DNA of 64,000 nt from Candidatus Fredericiella danica (GCA_016713335.1 JADJPH010000033.1:8318-72317); one strand, 5' to 3'. Positions 17,216 to 27,459 are shown, counted from the stretch's first letter. Notes: generated by a model from the letters alone, not told the origin. Made by a program: numbers and translations.

Positions 17216-17280
17216 AACCACTTACTTACGTGCGTGGCTCTGACATTGTCGTTGCCAACACAGGCGTGGCTCTGACATTG
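17216..17280. repeat. 27-bp direct repeat copy 2 plus a 16-bp partial copy
   Basis: 17216-17242 repeats the sequence at 16488-16514. CGTGGCTCTGACATTG at 17233-17248 occurs again at 17265-17280. All lie between nosZ and the nosB-like gene. Confidence 0.7.
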
Positions 17281-17317
17281 AAGTCCAATCACCTGGCCTC
17301 TTTCTCACTGCTTCACA

Positions 17318-19342
17318 CTACTGCGCCGCCGCAGGCGCAACCATCATGTACCCCATCATTTCCAGGTGGAGTGCAGAGCAGAATTCCGTGCAGTAGTACG
17401 CATAGGTGCCATCGTTGTTGGCCACGAACTTGAAGGTTGCGGTCTCGCCGGGCTCGATGCTCAGGCTCAGATTCTGCCCACCCAGGTCGAAGCCATGGGT
17501 GGCATCGGGCGCCGTCTCAATGTTGGTGATATGCCACGTGACGTTGTCGCCCTTGTTGAGGGTGACATGTTCCGGGGTCAGGTGCGACCGGATGGAGGTC
17601 ATGAAGATCTCGACATTGTTGCCGTCGCGCTCGATGCGCTCCTGACCGGGCATGGTCTTGAATTCGGACGGTGACTGCGTGATCGGATCCCAGCCAACCT
17701 CAGGATAGGTTTCCCAGGCTTTGATCTTGTCGGCCTTGATCATCTGGGCGTAGTGTGGTTCGCCAATCCCCATCGGCATGTCATAGATAATATTCATCTG
17801 GTCGCTGCCGATGTCGGGCAACTGCTCATTCTGGGGCTTCAGGGGGCAGGTCGGAAGGAAGCGATCCACCGGCCACTTGTTGAGCGCCACGAGATACTTG
17901 CCATCCGGGCTAACGGTGCCGCCCTCAGCGGAGGAGATATGACCGATGTTGTACTGGACGGGCAGTTTCTCGACCAGTTTGTAACCGGCAGGATCTTCGC
18001 CACCCAACGTCCACTTCGCCACGGCGCTGTCGAGGAAGAGACTGGTGTAACCATTGCCCTTGTCGTCATACTGGGTGTGCAGCGGCCCGAGACCCAATTC
18101 GACCTGGGCCAGCATCACATCGTCAAAGTTCAGGACCGGGATGCCAAACTCATCGGTCGTCCACTTCTTGTCGGCGATCGCCTTCTGGATCTTGTCGAAG
18201 GAGTAGATCGTGACATGGGGATCGAGTTTGCCGGCGACTGTCAGGTACTTGCCGTCGGGGGTAACGTCGACCCCGTGCGGGCTCTTAGGCTCTGGCGCCA
18301 GGAAGAGGATGCCTTCTTCAACGGCGGTCGGGATGCGAATGACGCGCATGCCGTTGATCACTTCGGTCTTGCCCGGTTGCTCAGCAATTTCGGCGGCCTT
18401 CTTCCAGTTGAAAATATGCATGTAATCCGTGTCGCGCTGGCTGACGCCGGCCTCGAAGGGCGGATTGCCTTGTTCAATGCCACCGGTGGCCATTTCGCTG
18501 TTGAAGCTGTTGCAGAAGGCCCAACCATCGGAGCCGAGTTTGCCCGCGTCGCACAGATCTTGCCAGTAGGGTGGCAGTTCGATGCTGAACGAGTTGTCCA
18601 TGTCGATGCGGCCCTTCTCGCGATCGAATTTGTACATCGTGGCGAGGCCGCGGTACTTCTCTTTGTATTCGCTGATTGGTGCATATTCCCAACCAAGCGG
18701 GGTGGCGTATTGGCTCGTCTGAATCACATATTCGGTGTTTGGCGGTACGAACGACGAACCGTGATTGCTGATGAGGTTGGGATCCTTGACGATCTGCTTG
18801 GTTTCGAAGTCGCGCAGATCGATGACGGCGACGCGTGCGCTGGCCTTGTCATTAATGAAGAGGAACTGGCCGTCGTAGTCGCCGTTTGTTTCACTGAGCG
18901 CCGGGTGGTGGGTGTCGCCCATGCGAATCTTGGTGTCATCGACATTGCCGCCATCGAGCACTTCCTCGGTGCCGATGTCGCCGTAGCCGTACCCTTGCCA
19001 GGCTTCAGGCGTAAAGACGGCGATGTTCTTGAGAATGCGCATCGAAGGCACGCCGATGACAACGACATTGCCTGATTGCCCACCGGATGAGAAGAGATAG
19101 TACTCATCCATCTTGCCGCTGGGCACATAGGTCTTGAGTGCTGCGCGAATGTCCTGGGGCGTCAGGCCGCGCTCGTTGGCCACTGCCAGCAGGTCGGCCG
19201 GTAAACCGCCGGCTTCGCCAGCTTGCACCTGCACGTTCGCCGGCGCCTGTGTCGGTTCTGGGGTTGGCTCTTCGTCGCTGCAGGCTGCGAGCAGCCCCAG
19301 CGCAAGTGCTGCCAATAGCAAGATAGAAATCAGTCGCTTCAT
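17318..19342 (-). CDS. nosZ: Nitrous oxide reductase, clade II (Sec-type, lipoprotein-like)
   Basis: 674 residues. The N-terminus is a Sec/lipoprotein signal (LGLLAAC, Cys21) rather than a twin-arginine signal, the hallmark of clade II NosZ. The beta-propeller supplies CuZ ligands in segments such as MGDTHHPALSETNGDYDG, SNHGSS, PHGVDVTPDGKYL and GEPHYAQM. The C-terminal cupredoxin domain has the CuA motif CTEFCSALHLEMMGY, preceded by WHITNIETAPDATHGFDLG. It reduces N2O to N2 outside the membrane with electrons from cytochrome c. The accessory genes nosB-like, D, F, Y and L follow in order. Length and motifs are complete, with no frameshift. Confidence 0.97.
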   Translation of the reverse strand: MKRLISILLLAALALGLLAACSDEEPTPEPTQAPANVQVQAGEAGGLPADLLAVANERGLTPQDIRAALKTYVPSGKMDEYYLFSSGGQSGNVVVIGVPSMRILKNIAVFTPEAWQGYGYGDIGTEEVLDGGNVDDTKIRMGDTHHPALSETNGDYDGQFLFINDKASARVAVIDLRDFETKQIVKDPNLISNHGSSFVPPNTEYVIQTSQYATPLGWEYAPISEYKEKYRGLATMYKFDREKGRIDMDNSFSIELPPYWQDLCDAGKLGSDGWAFCNSFNSEMATGGIEQGNPPFEAGVSQRDTDYMHIFNWKKAAEIAEQPGKTEVINGMRVIRIPTAVEEGILFLAPEPKSPHGVDVTPDGKYLTVAGKLDPHVTIYSFDKIQKAIADKKWTTDEFGIPVLNFDDVMLAQVELGLGPLHTQYDDKGNGYTSLFLDSAVAKWTLGGEDPAGYKLVEKLPVQYNIGHISSAEGGTVSPDGKYLVALNKWPVDRFLPTCPLKPQNEQLPDIGSDQMNIIYDMPMGIGEPHYAQMIKADKIKAWETYPEVGWDPITQSPSEFKTMPGQERIERDGNNVEIFMTSIRSHLTPEHVTLNKGDNVTWHITNIETAPDATHGFDLGGQNLSLSIEPGETATFKFVANNDGTYAYYCTEFCSALHLEMMGYMMVAPAAAQ

Positions 19343-19634
19343 GAGTTTTTCTCCTTGTGTTTGGTCGGACTCGAATGAAACCTGTGGTGTGAGAGGCCGC
19401 GATCAATCCAGTGGGGCTTGTTTGCGAACTGGCGAAAACGATCAGAAACGGTAGGGCAATTGCATTTTCTGGGCAGATGTCTTCGCACAGTGCGCAGAAG
19501 GTGCAGCGTTCCGGATGAATCAGCTCGGCTTTTCCGCGCACATTGCCGAGCGCCTGTACCGGACAGATGGCGACGCAGCGTTCGCACCCGGTGCAGCGTG
19601 ACGCATAGATGTATGGCAAGGGCGGTTGTTCCAT
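19343..19634 (-). CDS. 2[4Fe-4S] ferredoxin-like protein upstream of nosZ (no stop before nosZ)
   Basis: Starts at the ATG at 19634 and reads CTGCERCVAICPVQALG and CTFCALCEDICPENAI, two complete CxxCxxCxxxCP clusters, then PFLIVFAS. Homology ends about 19420, but the frame stays open past the nosZ ATG to 19104. A true stop may have been lost: one base fewer near 19410 would give a stop almost at once. Such ferredoxins accompany clade II nos genes and may carry electrons to the maturation machinery or sense redox state. The 3' limit given here is set at the nosZ start and is approximate. Confidence 0.7.
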
Positions 19635-19784
19635 CAACAAGCTGTCCTTTCTTGAAGCGCCCCCAGTTCTGGCGGGATTGCTGTCAATAAAAGTAAGGCT
19701 CGCAGTGGATGTTTGCAGCGACTAAAGTCTCATCGGGTGCGTTTCAGAGGTAGGGGATCCCATCAAGGTGCGGCAGTGGACAAA

Positions 19785-19833
19785 CAAAAAACGACGGCTT
19801 GGGCAGTTGAGGATCCCAATCCGTCGTTTTTTG
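19785..19833. terminator. Bidirectional rho-independent terminator
   Basis: CAAAAAACGACGG at 19785-19797 pairs exactly with CCGTCGTTTTTTG at 19821-19833, giving a GC stem flanked by A and T runs on both strands. It ends the transcript of the SH3-type gene on the minus strand. Confidence 0.8.
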
Positions 19834-19853
19834 TTGCGCGTGGGCGCGGGCGT

Positions 19854-21260
19854 CTAGAAGTTCTTGCAGCCGCTCGGCAGTGGATGCATGTCGTGTTCGT
19901 TCACCCACACCTGCAATCCGTTTGCGGTGACTTGATACCAGCGTTTGCCGTTGACCATCTGGCCTGACTCGGCATTTACCTTCTGGTTGTTGCCGAAATG
20001 TCCTTCCGCCTGGCCAAAGGGATAGTTGTAATACGGGGCGCCGTTTTCCGGCTTGATCGTGCACTGGCCAGGCTTGTAGTTCACCGGTCCGCTTGGTGGC
20101 GGCGGGGGTGGCGGCGGGGGCGGATTGGAGCCACACGCACTGCTCGACTTGAGGGTGTAGCCCTTGCTCACCTGCTGGCCGTCGTTGATTGCCACCAATT
20201 CATGTGGCTCGTTGACATACGTCGTCGTCTGCATCGGAATGACGACCACGTAATTGGCATTGGGTTGGAGCGATGGATAGGAGCCGTAGTTGGTGGTTGT
20301 GACAACACCTTCGCGGGAAGCGATGTCTTGTAGCGTCACGGTGCCGGGTGACGACGCCGTTCCACCATAATTGCCTACATTGACCTCAACGTTGAAGGTC
20401 TTGCCACATTGTGGCGTGCCGCCCTGAATGGAGATCCCGTTGGGATGGACAACGCCCGGTGTCTGGTTTGGGGGCGGTGGTGGCGGCGGCACGGGGGTGG
20501 GCAACGGCGCAGGCGGCGATATTTGGGGAATGCCCTGCGTATTGCCGACCACAGTGACAACCGTCGGCGAAACCCATCCGGTTAGTCCACCCGGCAGCGT
20601 GACTTGCAGCCATCCGGAACCGTCGTTGGCGAGACCCACAATCTGCGCCGTCTGGCCGCCGCTCAGTAGACCGACCCAAGGGCAACTATTGTCGTCGGCA
20701 ATGTCGCACGCGCGCACCTTGACGGACGAGATTCCCGGACCTGGGGTGACATAGGCCGGTGTATTTGCCGGCATGGCGGTGGGGCTTGGCGCAGGGGTTG
20801 GGGTGACGCCCGTGCCGCCGCTGTGCAGGTTGTTCACGCGAATCGGGCCGGTCTGATAGTTGTTAGCAAGCGTCGGTGCGGTCACCGAACCGGTGAACGC
20901 CGCAACCCGGATCATATAGAGCCCATCTGGCAGCGCGGTCGTGTCGACATTGGCAAGCACCCCGTTGTCGACTGGCGCAGTCACATTGGTCGTCAGCGGG
21001 ATCCAAGCGGCGTTCTCTGGAATCGTGTAGTCCGGATTGACCGAAATCGCCTCTAGCCGGTAGAACGCCTGGTTGGGGACGTCGGCTGTGCCAACGATCT
21101 GAATCACGCCGTGCACTTCCGTGACGGGCTGCGGCCAGGCAATGTACAGATCCGTGGGTGTCTGCGCAGGCCCCGTCTCCTGCTGTGCCATGACAAGGGT
21201 GGTGGGCATCAGGAAGAGCACAATGACCAGCGTTGCAAGCAATGCACGTTTGAATTTCAT
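19854..21260 (-). CDS. Exported SH3-domain protein with Pro-rich linkers
   Basis: 468 residues with a signal peptide (LLATLVIVLFLMPTTLVMA). Modules in order: an Ig-like region (HGVIQIVGTADVPNQAFYRL), a Pro/Thr linker, a bacterial SH3-like domain (SGGQTAQIVGLANDGSGWLQ and GLTGWVSPTVV), a Pro-rich linker, a CARDB-like beta domain (PQCGKTFNVEVNVGNYGG), a run of prolines, and a short C-terminal SH3-like segment (GKRWYQVTANGLQVWVNEHD). Likely bound to or released from the cell surface. It is minus-strand and upstream of the ferredoxin-nosZ unit but is separated from it by a terminator. Confidence 0.75.
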   Translation of the reverse strand: MKFKRALLATLVIVLFLMPTTLVMAQQETGPAQTPTDLYIAWPQPVTEVHGVIQIVGTADVPNQAFYRLEAISVNPDYTIPENAAWIPLTTNVTAPVDNGVLANVDTTALPDGLYMIRVAAFTGSVTAPTLANNYQTGPIRVNNLHSGGTGVTPTPAPSPTAMPANTPAYVTPGPGISSVKVRACDIADDNSCPWVGLLSGGQTAQIVGLANDGSGWLQVTLPGGLTGWVSPTVVTVVGNTQGIPQISPPAPLPTPVPPPPPPPNQTPGVVHPNGISIQGGTPQCGKTFNVEVNVGNYGGTASSPGTVTLQDIASREGVVTTTNYGSYPSLQPNANYVVVIPMQTTTYVNEPHELVAINDGQQVSKGYTLKSSSACGSNPPPPPPPPPPSGPVNYKPGQCTIKPENGAPYYNYPFGQAEGHFGNNQKVNAESGQMVNGKRWYQVTANGLQVWVNEHDMHPLPSGCKNF

Positions 21261-21341
21261 GCTGTTCTGCCTCCATGAACGTAGCCATAAGCGAGAAGCG
21301 CCGCGCGGAAGCGCGAAAGTCTGGTGGCGCCGGCGTGTTTG

Positions 21342-22347
21342 CTAGCGGGCGCCGCGTCCATTTGCGATGAAGTCGTGCGGATAGGGCAGTTTCAGGCGAC
21401 TGACTTCATCCAGACGGCGCAGTTGTTCCGCTGAGAGCATCCAGCCGGTGGCGCCCAGGTTGTCGATGAAGTGCGCCATCGTGCGGGCGCCGATGATTGG
21501 TGCGGTGACGCCGGGCTGCCGCAGCAACCAGTTCAGTGCCACCTGGGCTGGTGTTTTGCCGGTCTCTTCTGCAATCGCAAGGAGGACGTCGAGGATTGAC
21601 CAGGTGCGTTCGGTATTATATGCGGTCCAGGATTCACTCCAGCCGCCTTTTTCCGCCGAGTCGATCCGGGTGCCCTCAATGGGTGCGGCCATGCCGCGGT
21701 GATATTTACCGCTAAGCCACCCACCCCGCAGTGGACTCCAGGGAATAATGCCTAAGCCCTCATTCAGACAGACGGGGACGAGTTCCCATTCGAGTGTGCG
21801 ATCCAGCAGGTTGTAGAGTGGCTGGAGGCAGGTAAAGGGTTCCCATCCGTGCTGCCGGCTGATATCAACGGCCTTCTGCAACTGCCAACCGCCGTAGTTG
21901 CTTGCGCCAACATAGCGGACCTTCCCGGATTTCACGAGTGCATCTAGCGTGCTCAGGGTCTCTTCCAGGGGGGTGCCGGGGTCCCAACAATGCACCTGAT
22001 AGAGATCGATGTAGTCGGTGTCGAGCCGGCGGAGGCTGGCTTCCACGCTGGAGAGAATGTGCTTGCGGCTCAGTCCCACATCGTTGGGACCATCGCCCAT
22101 CGGGAAACGAACCTTGGTAGCCAGCACGATGTCGTCGCGGGGTTTGCCTTTTAGCCATCGTCCGACGATTTCTTCGGATGCGCCGCGTGTAGACATTGGC
22201 GGTGTCGATGAAGTTGCCGCCGTTATCGACAAAACTATCCATAATCTGCCAACTGGTTTCTTCGGTGCTTTCGCGGCCAAAGGTCATCGCGCCCAAACAG
22301 AGTTCGCTGACCTTCAGTCCGGTGCGGCCCAGGTATCGATATTCCAT
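21342..22347 (-). CDS. Aldo/keto reductase (one frameshift)
   Basis: The ATG at 22347 follows AAGGAG. The N-terminal frame reads YRYLGRTGLKVSELCLGAM and DNGGNFIDTANVYT with catalytic Asp and Tyr. An indel near 22190 shifts to GASEEIVGRWLKGK, then ATKVRFPM (catalytic Lys) and IDLYQVHCWDPGTPLEET (His), through LNWLLRQPGVTAPIIGARTM to the stop at 21342. Restored length is about 334 residues, normal for the family. It reduces carbonyls with NADPH; the substrate is unknown. The catalytic tetrad is complete, so the break is probably an error. Confidence 0.82.
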
Positions 22348-22421
22348 TGGATGCTCCTTTTTGTGTGAAATCTATGGAAATTATGGTCATGAGGGCTGTA
22401 TATTTGTGCCAGACGGCATCC

Positions 22422-22449
22422 ATTGTATCAGAAAAGTCACGAGCGGCAA
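22422..22449 (-). promoter_or_regulatory. Sigma70-like promoter of the aldo/keto reductase gene
   Basis: On the minus strand TTGCCG (22444-22449), a 16-bp spacer, then TACAAT (22422-22427), about 75 bp before the ATG. Confidence 0.35.
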
Positions 22450-22583
22450 TGTACACCAATTTCCGCTAGGGTTGGATCCGATCCGAAGGACAACAATTCC
22501 ACGAGTAAGCCGCCTCGCGTAAGCAAAGATTGACAATACCGCAAATTTAGCAGAAACTTGTAACTTGGATTCGAAAAGCGCAA

Positions 22584-22597
22584 TTCCAGCGCTGGAA
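22584..22597. repeat. Perfect 14-bp palindrome
   Basis: TTCCAGCGCTGGAA in the gap upstream of the coiled-coil genes; a possible operator for a dimeric regulator, with no other support. Confidence 0.3.
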
Positions 22598-22718
22598 GAC
22601 CAATTTTGAGCACGACCAAACACAATCAACGTCGCTTCCGCGAACACGCATGCGCAATCAATGGGTGTTTTCGGTGGCCAAGAACGAATAACAACCGCCC
22701 GTCATTTCAGGAGGACAC

Positions 22719-23597
22719 ATGGGTAACATGGATTGGCTAAACATGCAATGGATTACAACCTACTGGCTGCCATTGCTCCTTTCGTTGGTGATCGGTTTCA
22801 TCTTGGGCTGGTTGCTTTTGGGCATCTCGCCGCGCCGCAAAGCCGCTGCCCTGGAAGCGCAGTTGGCCGACCTGGAAGGCAAGGCGCGCAAGACCGAGCG
22901 CGACCTCGGTGATGCCCGCAAGCAGGGCGACACGCTCAAGGCTGCCGTTGCCACATCTGAGACCAAATTGAACGATGTCTCCAAACAACTCGCGACTGCG
23001 CAGGCAGACGTTGCCAAGTTGAATGAAGACAAAGCTGCCGCCGATGCGGATCTGCAGTCGCGCAACATTGAAGCTGCAGACTACAAAATGCAACTGGCGC
23101 TGCTCCAGGACCAATATGACAAGGCCCGCTCCTCCACCGCCGCCGAGATCGAGAGTCTGCGCTCGCAATTAAGCGCTGCCAATGCGCAGGTTGCTGACTT
23201 GAGCTCGGCCCGCTCGACGGCAGAGGCTGAATTGAACGCAGTGCGTGGCAACTCGGTGAACGTCATGGAGTCGCTCTCCAATAAGGATGCGGCGCTAAAT
23301 GAAGCTTATACCCGTGCCGTCAATCTGCAGCGTGTCCTCGAAGATCGCGAAGCCGCAGTGACCGCCGCCCAGAACGAACTGAGCAACCTGAAGATCGAGG
23401 TCAATGCCCTCAACGCCGTCAAGGCAGAACTTGAGGATCGGTTGCAGCGCGCCCGCGGCGACGTGGCCGGCGAAATGGCCGTGCTCACCGGCACCATGAT
23501 CAAAATGAAGGAAGAACAACTGACCAGTGCGAATGCTCGCATTGTTGAGTTGCAGAACGAGATCAACGCCCTCCGGTCCAGCCAGGCTGCCGGTTAA
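22719..23597 (+). CDS. Membrane-anchored coiled-coil protein
   Basis: 292 residues. RBS AGGAGG is just upstream. One N-terminal membrane helix (TTYWLPLLLSLVIGFILGWL), then nearly uninterrupted heptad coiled coil to the end, with ALEAQLADLEGKARKTERDL- and AAVTAAQNELSNLKIEVNAL-type repeats. No enzymatic motif. A second, much larger protein of the same build follows 30 bp later, so they form a two-gene unit. The role may be a membrane-tethered scaffold; this is inference. Confidence 0.75.
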   Translation: MGNMDWLNMQWITTYWLPLLLSLVIGFILGWLLLGISPRRKAAALEAQLADLEGKARKTERDLGDARKQGDTLKAAVATSETKLNDVSKQLATAQADVAKLNEDKAAADADLQSRNIEAADYKMQLALLQDQYDKARSSTAAEIESLRSQLSAANAQVADLSSARSTAEAELNAVRGNSVNVMESLSNKDAALNEAYTRAVNLQRVLEDREAAVTAAQNELSNLKIEVNALNAVKAELEDRLQRARGDVAGEMAVLTGTMIKMKEEQLTSANARIVELQNEINALRSSQAAG

Positions 23598-23627
23598 TTC
23601 ACGTCCGCTCCTGAGAGGAGGTAGGGT

Positions 23628-26600
23628 ATGGACAACATGCTATTTCTGTACCTGTTGGGCGCGTTCGTGCTTGGCTTCATCATTGCCTACTTTGCCGGCC
23701 GCGCAGGACTAAAGCGTGCCCTGGAGGAAAGCGAAGCCAATAACCATACGCTCCAGCGCACGGTAGACGAACGAAATCGCAGCGTCACAAAACTGGAAGA
23801 CACGACCAAGCAACTGCAGGGCAGCCTGGACAAGGTGAATGCAGATCAAGTTGCCGCAGTTGCCGCGGCCAAGGCCGCGGCCGAACAGCAGGCGCAGGCC
23901 TTTGCAGATGCCAATGACCGTATCGGTGTACTTGAGGGAAATCTGCGAGACGCTGAAGGTGAGCGTCTGCGGCTCACGACTGAACTGGGTCACGTCTCAG
24001 ATGGACTGGCGGGGGCGCGCAGCCGGATCATCGAGCTTGAGGGTAATCTGACCGAATCCTTGGAAACGACCGAGGAATTGTCGGCAGAGCAAGAGGCGAC
24101 GCTTGCGCTTGCGGTTGGCGAAGCGGCCGAAATGGAAGTCATGCGCAGGCAGATCGCAGCACTCAAAACTGAGGTTGAGCTGACGCAGGCTGCTGCTTCA
24201 CGACAGTCGCTGCTGGTTGCGTTGCGCCCAATGTTGACACCCGCCAAGGCCGCAGAGTATTCCGCTATGGCGGCCGATCCGGCGCGTGGTGGCGGCATTG
24301 CAGGAACGCGACATGGCAGTCGCCGATGCCCGCAACGAGGCCGAATATCTACGGCGCAGCGTGGGCATTCTGACAGGCGCCGGCGCCGAATTGGCGAAGA
24401 CGCTTGAGCAACGCAACGCCGAAAATGAACTGGCGGTGAAACGGTTGGCGGCGATTTCCGCGACCGGCGCCGGTGTCGCGGCCCTGACGGCAACACGCGA
24501 ACTGACCGTGGCCGCGCCGGTGGAAACTACCCCCGAGCGCTCCACTGCGGACATCGTTGCGGAAGCAGTGGAACATGAGAATCAACTGCTCAAGCTGCAG
24601 GCCGAACTCGATGAGTTGCAGACCGAGTTGGAGGGCATGACTGCCACCAAGGCGGACCTGGAAGCGCAGCTTGAATCTCGCGACGGCGAACTGAGTGACT
24701 TGAAGGGTCAGTTGGAAGCCCTGGGCGTCGATCTCGACCAGGCCGCACAGTTCAAGGAAAAGTTAGCGGGCGTGCTGGCGAAGTTGGCGATTCTAAATAC
24801 CGAATTGCAGCCCGTCGTTGTCGAAGGCGCACCGGTTGAAGATGCCACGACGCGTGCAGCCGAAATTGCCGTCGAGGTTCCCGCGACTGCAGACGCCGCC
24901 CCTGCAACGGACGAAGCGGCGCCCGCGCTGCCCGAAGTTGCCACACCGGTAGCAGACACGGCCCCCGCAGCCGAAGCGCCTGCCGAAGCGCCTGCCGAAG
25001 CCGGTGAAGATGCCAACCTGCCGCTGGAAGTAACGTCGCTTGCTGCAAGCATCGCCGCTGCACTGGCGTTGCTCAACCGCAAGAAAGACGAAATTGCGGC
25101 GCTGACCGGCGAAAAGGACGAACTCACCGCCGGGATCGATGCGCAGACGCAACTCTATGCATCGACGGCGGACCGGTTGACGCAGACCGAAGACGAAATG
25201 CGCCAGCGCTCCTATCAATATGATGCGCTTGGGCTACGAGCGAGCAGCCTGGAATCCGACCTGGAGATCGCAAACTTCCAGTCGCTCCAGTACGACGAAC
25301 AGGTGCGGAAGATTGCCCTGCAACTGCAGGAACTGGCGGCCAGCGCTGCACCGGCAGTTGTCGCGGAGACGCCTGCCGCCGACGCTGCAACTGCGCCGGT
25401 TGCCGAAACTGCACCGGAAGCGATCGATGCATCCGCCGCCGACGCCTCCGCGCCGGTGGTCGACGCCGCAGCAGCGCCTGCGGGAGATGCCGCGGTTGCG
25501 CCGGTTGCCGAAACTGCACCGGTCGTGACCGATGCACCTGCTGCGGACACCGCGCCTGCGACGCTGCCCCTGCCGGTGCACCGGCCGAAGTTGCACCGGC
25601 AGTGCCAGAGACGCCAGTTGCTACGATCGACCTGCTGACCGGCGCTTACGCCGCGGTCGCCGCGGCGCTCCAGAGCAAGGATGCGGCGCTTTCTGACACG
25701 CCCACGCGACTGGCTACGGTTGAAGCCAACCAGGCTGAACTGGCCAATTCTGAGTTGGATGCCGCCAACGCCCGCCTGGCTGAACTTGAGGACGAGATCA
25801 ACGCCCTCACGGCGCAGAAAGATGAGCTGGAAAGTGGCGCGCAGGAGAAGGACGCAGCGTTGGCCGATGTACAAGCCAGGCTGGACGCGCTCCAGGCCGA
25901 GTATGATGGTCTCAACCAGACCATTGACGAGGTCGACACGCGTCTGAATGGGCTGATCGGTGAATTCGGCACGGCCGATGACGTCGCTGCCACGGAAGCC
26001 GCCCCGGCGGCCGAAGCGGCAGTTGCGGTGGAAGAAGCTGCTCCGGATGCCGAAGCGCCTGTCGCGGATGCTACCGTCGCTGCGGATGCTACCGTCGCAA
26101 CGGATGCTGCTGCGCCCGCTGCTGAGGAAGCACCCGTTGAGGGTGAGACCCGCAGCGCCGCCATCGACCCTGGCGCAGGCGCCGGGGTGTCTGGTGCGCG
26201 GGCGAAGGTCGTTGCCAGCGCCGCAGCACTGGCCGCCGTCCTCAAGCGGGGCAAGGATGCGCTGGATAGCGCCAATGCCCGCATCGAGGAACTGGAAGCG
26301 GATCTGACTGCGGTCAACCAGCAGATTGCCGACCTGCAAGGCGAACTCGAAAGCGCACAGGCTGCTAAGGCGGCGCTGGAAGGTGATGTGGCCAAGCGTG
26401 ATGAGGACATCAAAGCGCTCGACCAGCAGATTGCCGACGTGCAGGCGAAGATGGACGAGGCGGAAGCCGCACGCTTGCGGATGCAGGCGCAGGTCGAGAG
26501 TCTGAACAAGGACTTGAGTGACCTGGGGGCGGCCATCGATAGCGACGACGACGAAAGCATTGAGCTGACCGCGCAAAAACTGGCGACCGCCGGTTTGGTG

Positions 26601-27440
26601 GCCGGTGGCGCAACCGCCGTCGTGAGCGCCGTCGAGAAGAAGCGCAAGGCGCTGAAGGAAGCCGATGAGGCTGGCGTCGTCGCCGAAGATGCGACGCGCG
26701 CGGCCGAGGCAGTGCCGCTTGAGGAAGGCGTTGCGGCAGCGGGCGAAGGCGCCGAGCCGGAAGCTACTGAGCCGGAAGCTACTGAGGCCGAGATGAGCGC
26801 CGAATGGAAGGCGCAACTCGACGCCGCCCTGGCAGACCGGGCCGCATCGCAGGCGCTACTCGATCAGCGCACTAGCGAACTGGTGGCGTTGCAGGCGCAA
26901 CTGACTGCACTGCAGCCAAAAGAGAAGAAGTTGAGTGACTTCAAAGCTGCCGCCCGCAGCACTGCGGCTGCGCTGGGCGTTGAAGTTACGACGACGCCGA
27001 CGCTCCAGGACCTGGCCGAAGTGAAGCACATCGGCACGACCTATGAGCAGCGCCTCTACCGTGCGGGGGCCGGCACCTTCTGGGAAGTCGCGCATATGAA
27101 CGATGACGACTTTGACCTGGTGTTGAAGATGACACCGATGCAGAAGCTTGCGGTCGACTTCGACGACCTGCGTGGCGATGCCCGGCGGATGGCCGAGGAG
27201 AGCAAGACAGTCGGTCTGATCTGGGAAGGCGAGGTGCCCGACGACTTCGAACCGATCCAGGGGATCGGCAAGGTGTTCGAACAGCGCCTGTATGATGCTG
27301 GGATCCGGACCTATCGGGACCTGGCGAATACGGCGCCGGAGACCCTGGCGGCGATCGTCAAGGCGCGAAAGCCGCTGGAGCCGGACTTCGAATCCTGGAT
27401 TCGCCAGGCGAAGACGCTGTGGGAGATCAAGAACGGGTAG
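23628..27440 (+). CDS. Giant membrane-anchored coiled-coil protein with C-terminal double HhH-like modules (two frameshifts)
   Basis: Start ATG at 23628 behind GAGAGGAGG. Restored length is about 1,270 residues. N-terminal helix (LFLYLLGAFVLGFIIAYFAG), then several coiled-coil blocks separated by Ala/Pro/Glu-rich linkers (for example APAAEAPAEAPAEAGED). The C-terminal 160 residues hold two helix-hairpin-helix-like units: LAEVKHIGTTYEQRLYRAG and FEPIQGIGKVFEQRLYDAG, each followed by a xxTxxxLA helix as in DUF4332/ribosomal L21-like HhH modules. Indels near 24280 (net one extra base or two lost) and near 25567 (one base lost in a G pair) split the frame, but the heptads and linkers match across both. 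The HhH modules suggest binding of DNA or a partner protein at the membrane (inference). Confidence 0.72.
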
Positions 27441-27459
27441 TTTGGGGTTGTGAGGTGAT

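Larger units (their letters stand above)
22348..22718. other. Intergenic region between divergent genes
   Basis: No gene seen. Minus-strand promoter-like elements for the aldo/keto reductase lie at 22422-22449. A perfect 14-bp palindrome (TTCCAGCGCTGGAA) is at 22584-22597. A TTGACA at 22530-22535 has no fitting -10. Confidence 0.4.

Noticed and set aside
17753..19075. A 440-codon plus-strand frame opposite nosZ
   Set aside because: It is the antisense shadow of nosZ produced by high G+C codon use; no motif of its own.
19672..19700. FNR box upstream of the ferredoxin-nosZ unit (TTGCTGTCAA)
   Set aside because: The half-sites are too close; the FNR consensus needs TTGAT-N4-ATCAA.
22530..22558. 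TTGACA as a promoter of the coiled-coil genes
   Set aside because: No acceptable -10 at 15-19 bp.
25215..26816. A 533-codon minus-strand frame opposite the giant coiled-coil gene
   Set aside because: Arg/Gly/Ser-rich antisense of Ala/Glu codons with no ribosome site or motif.
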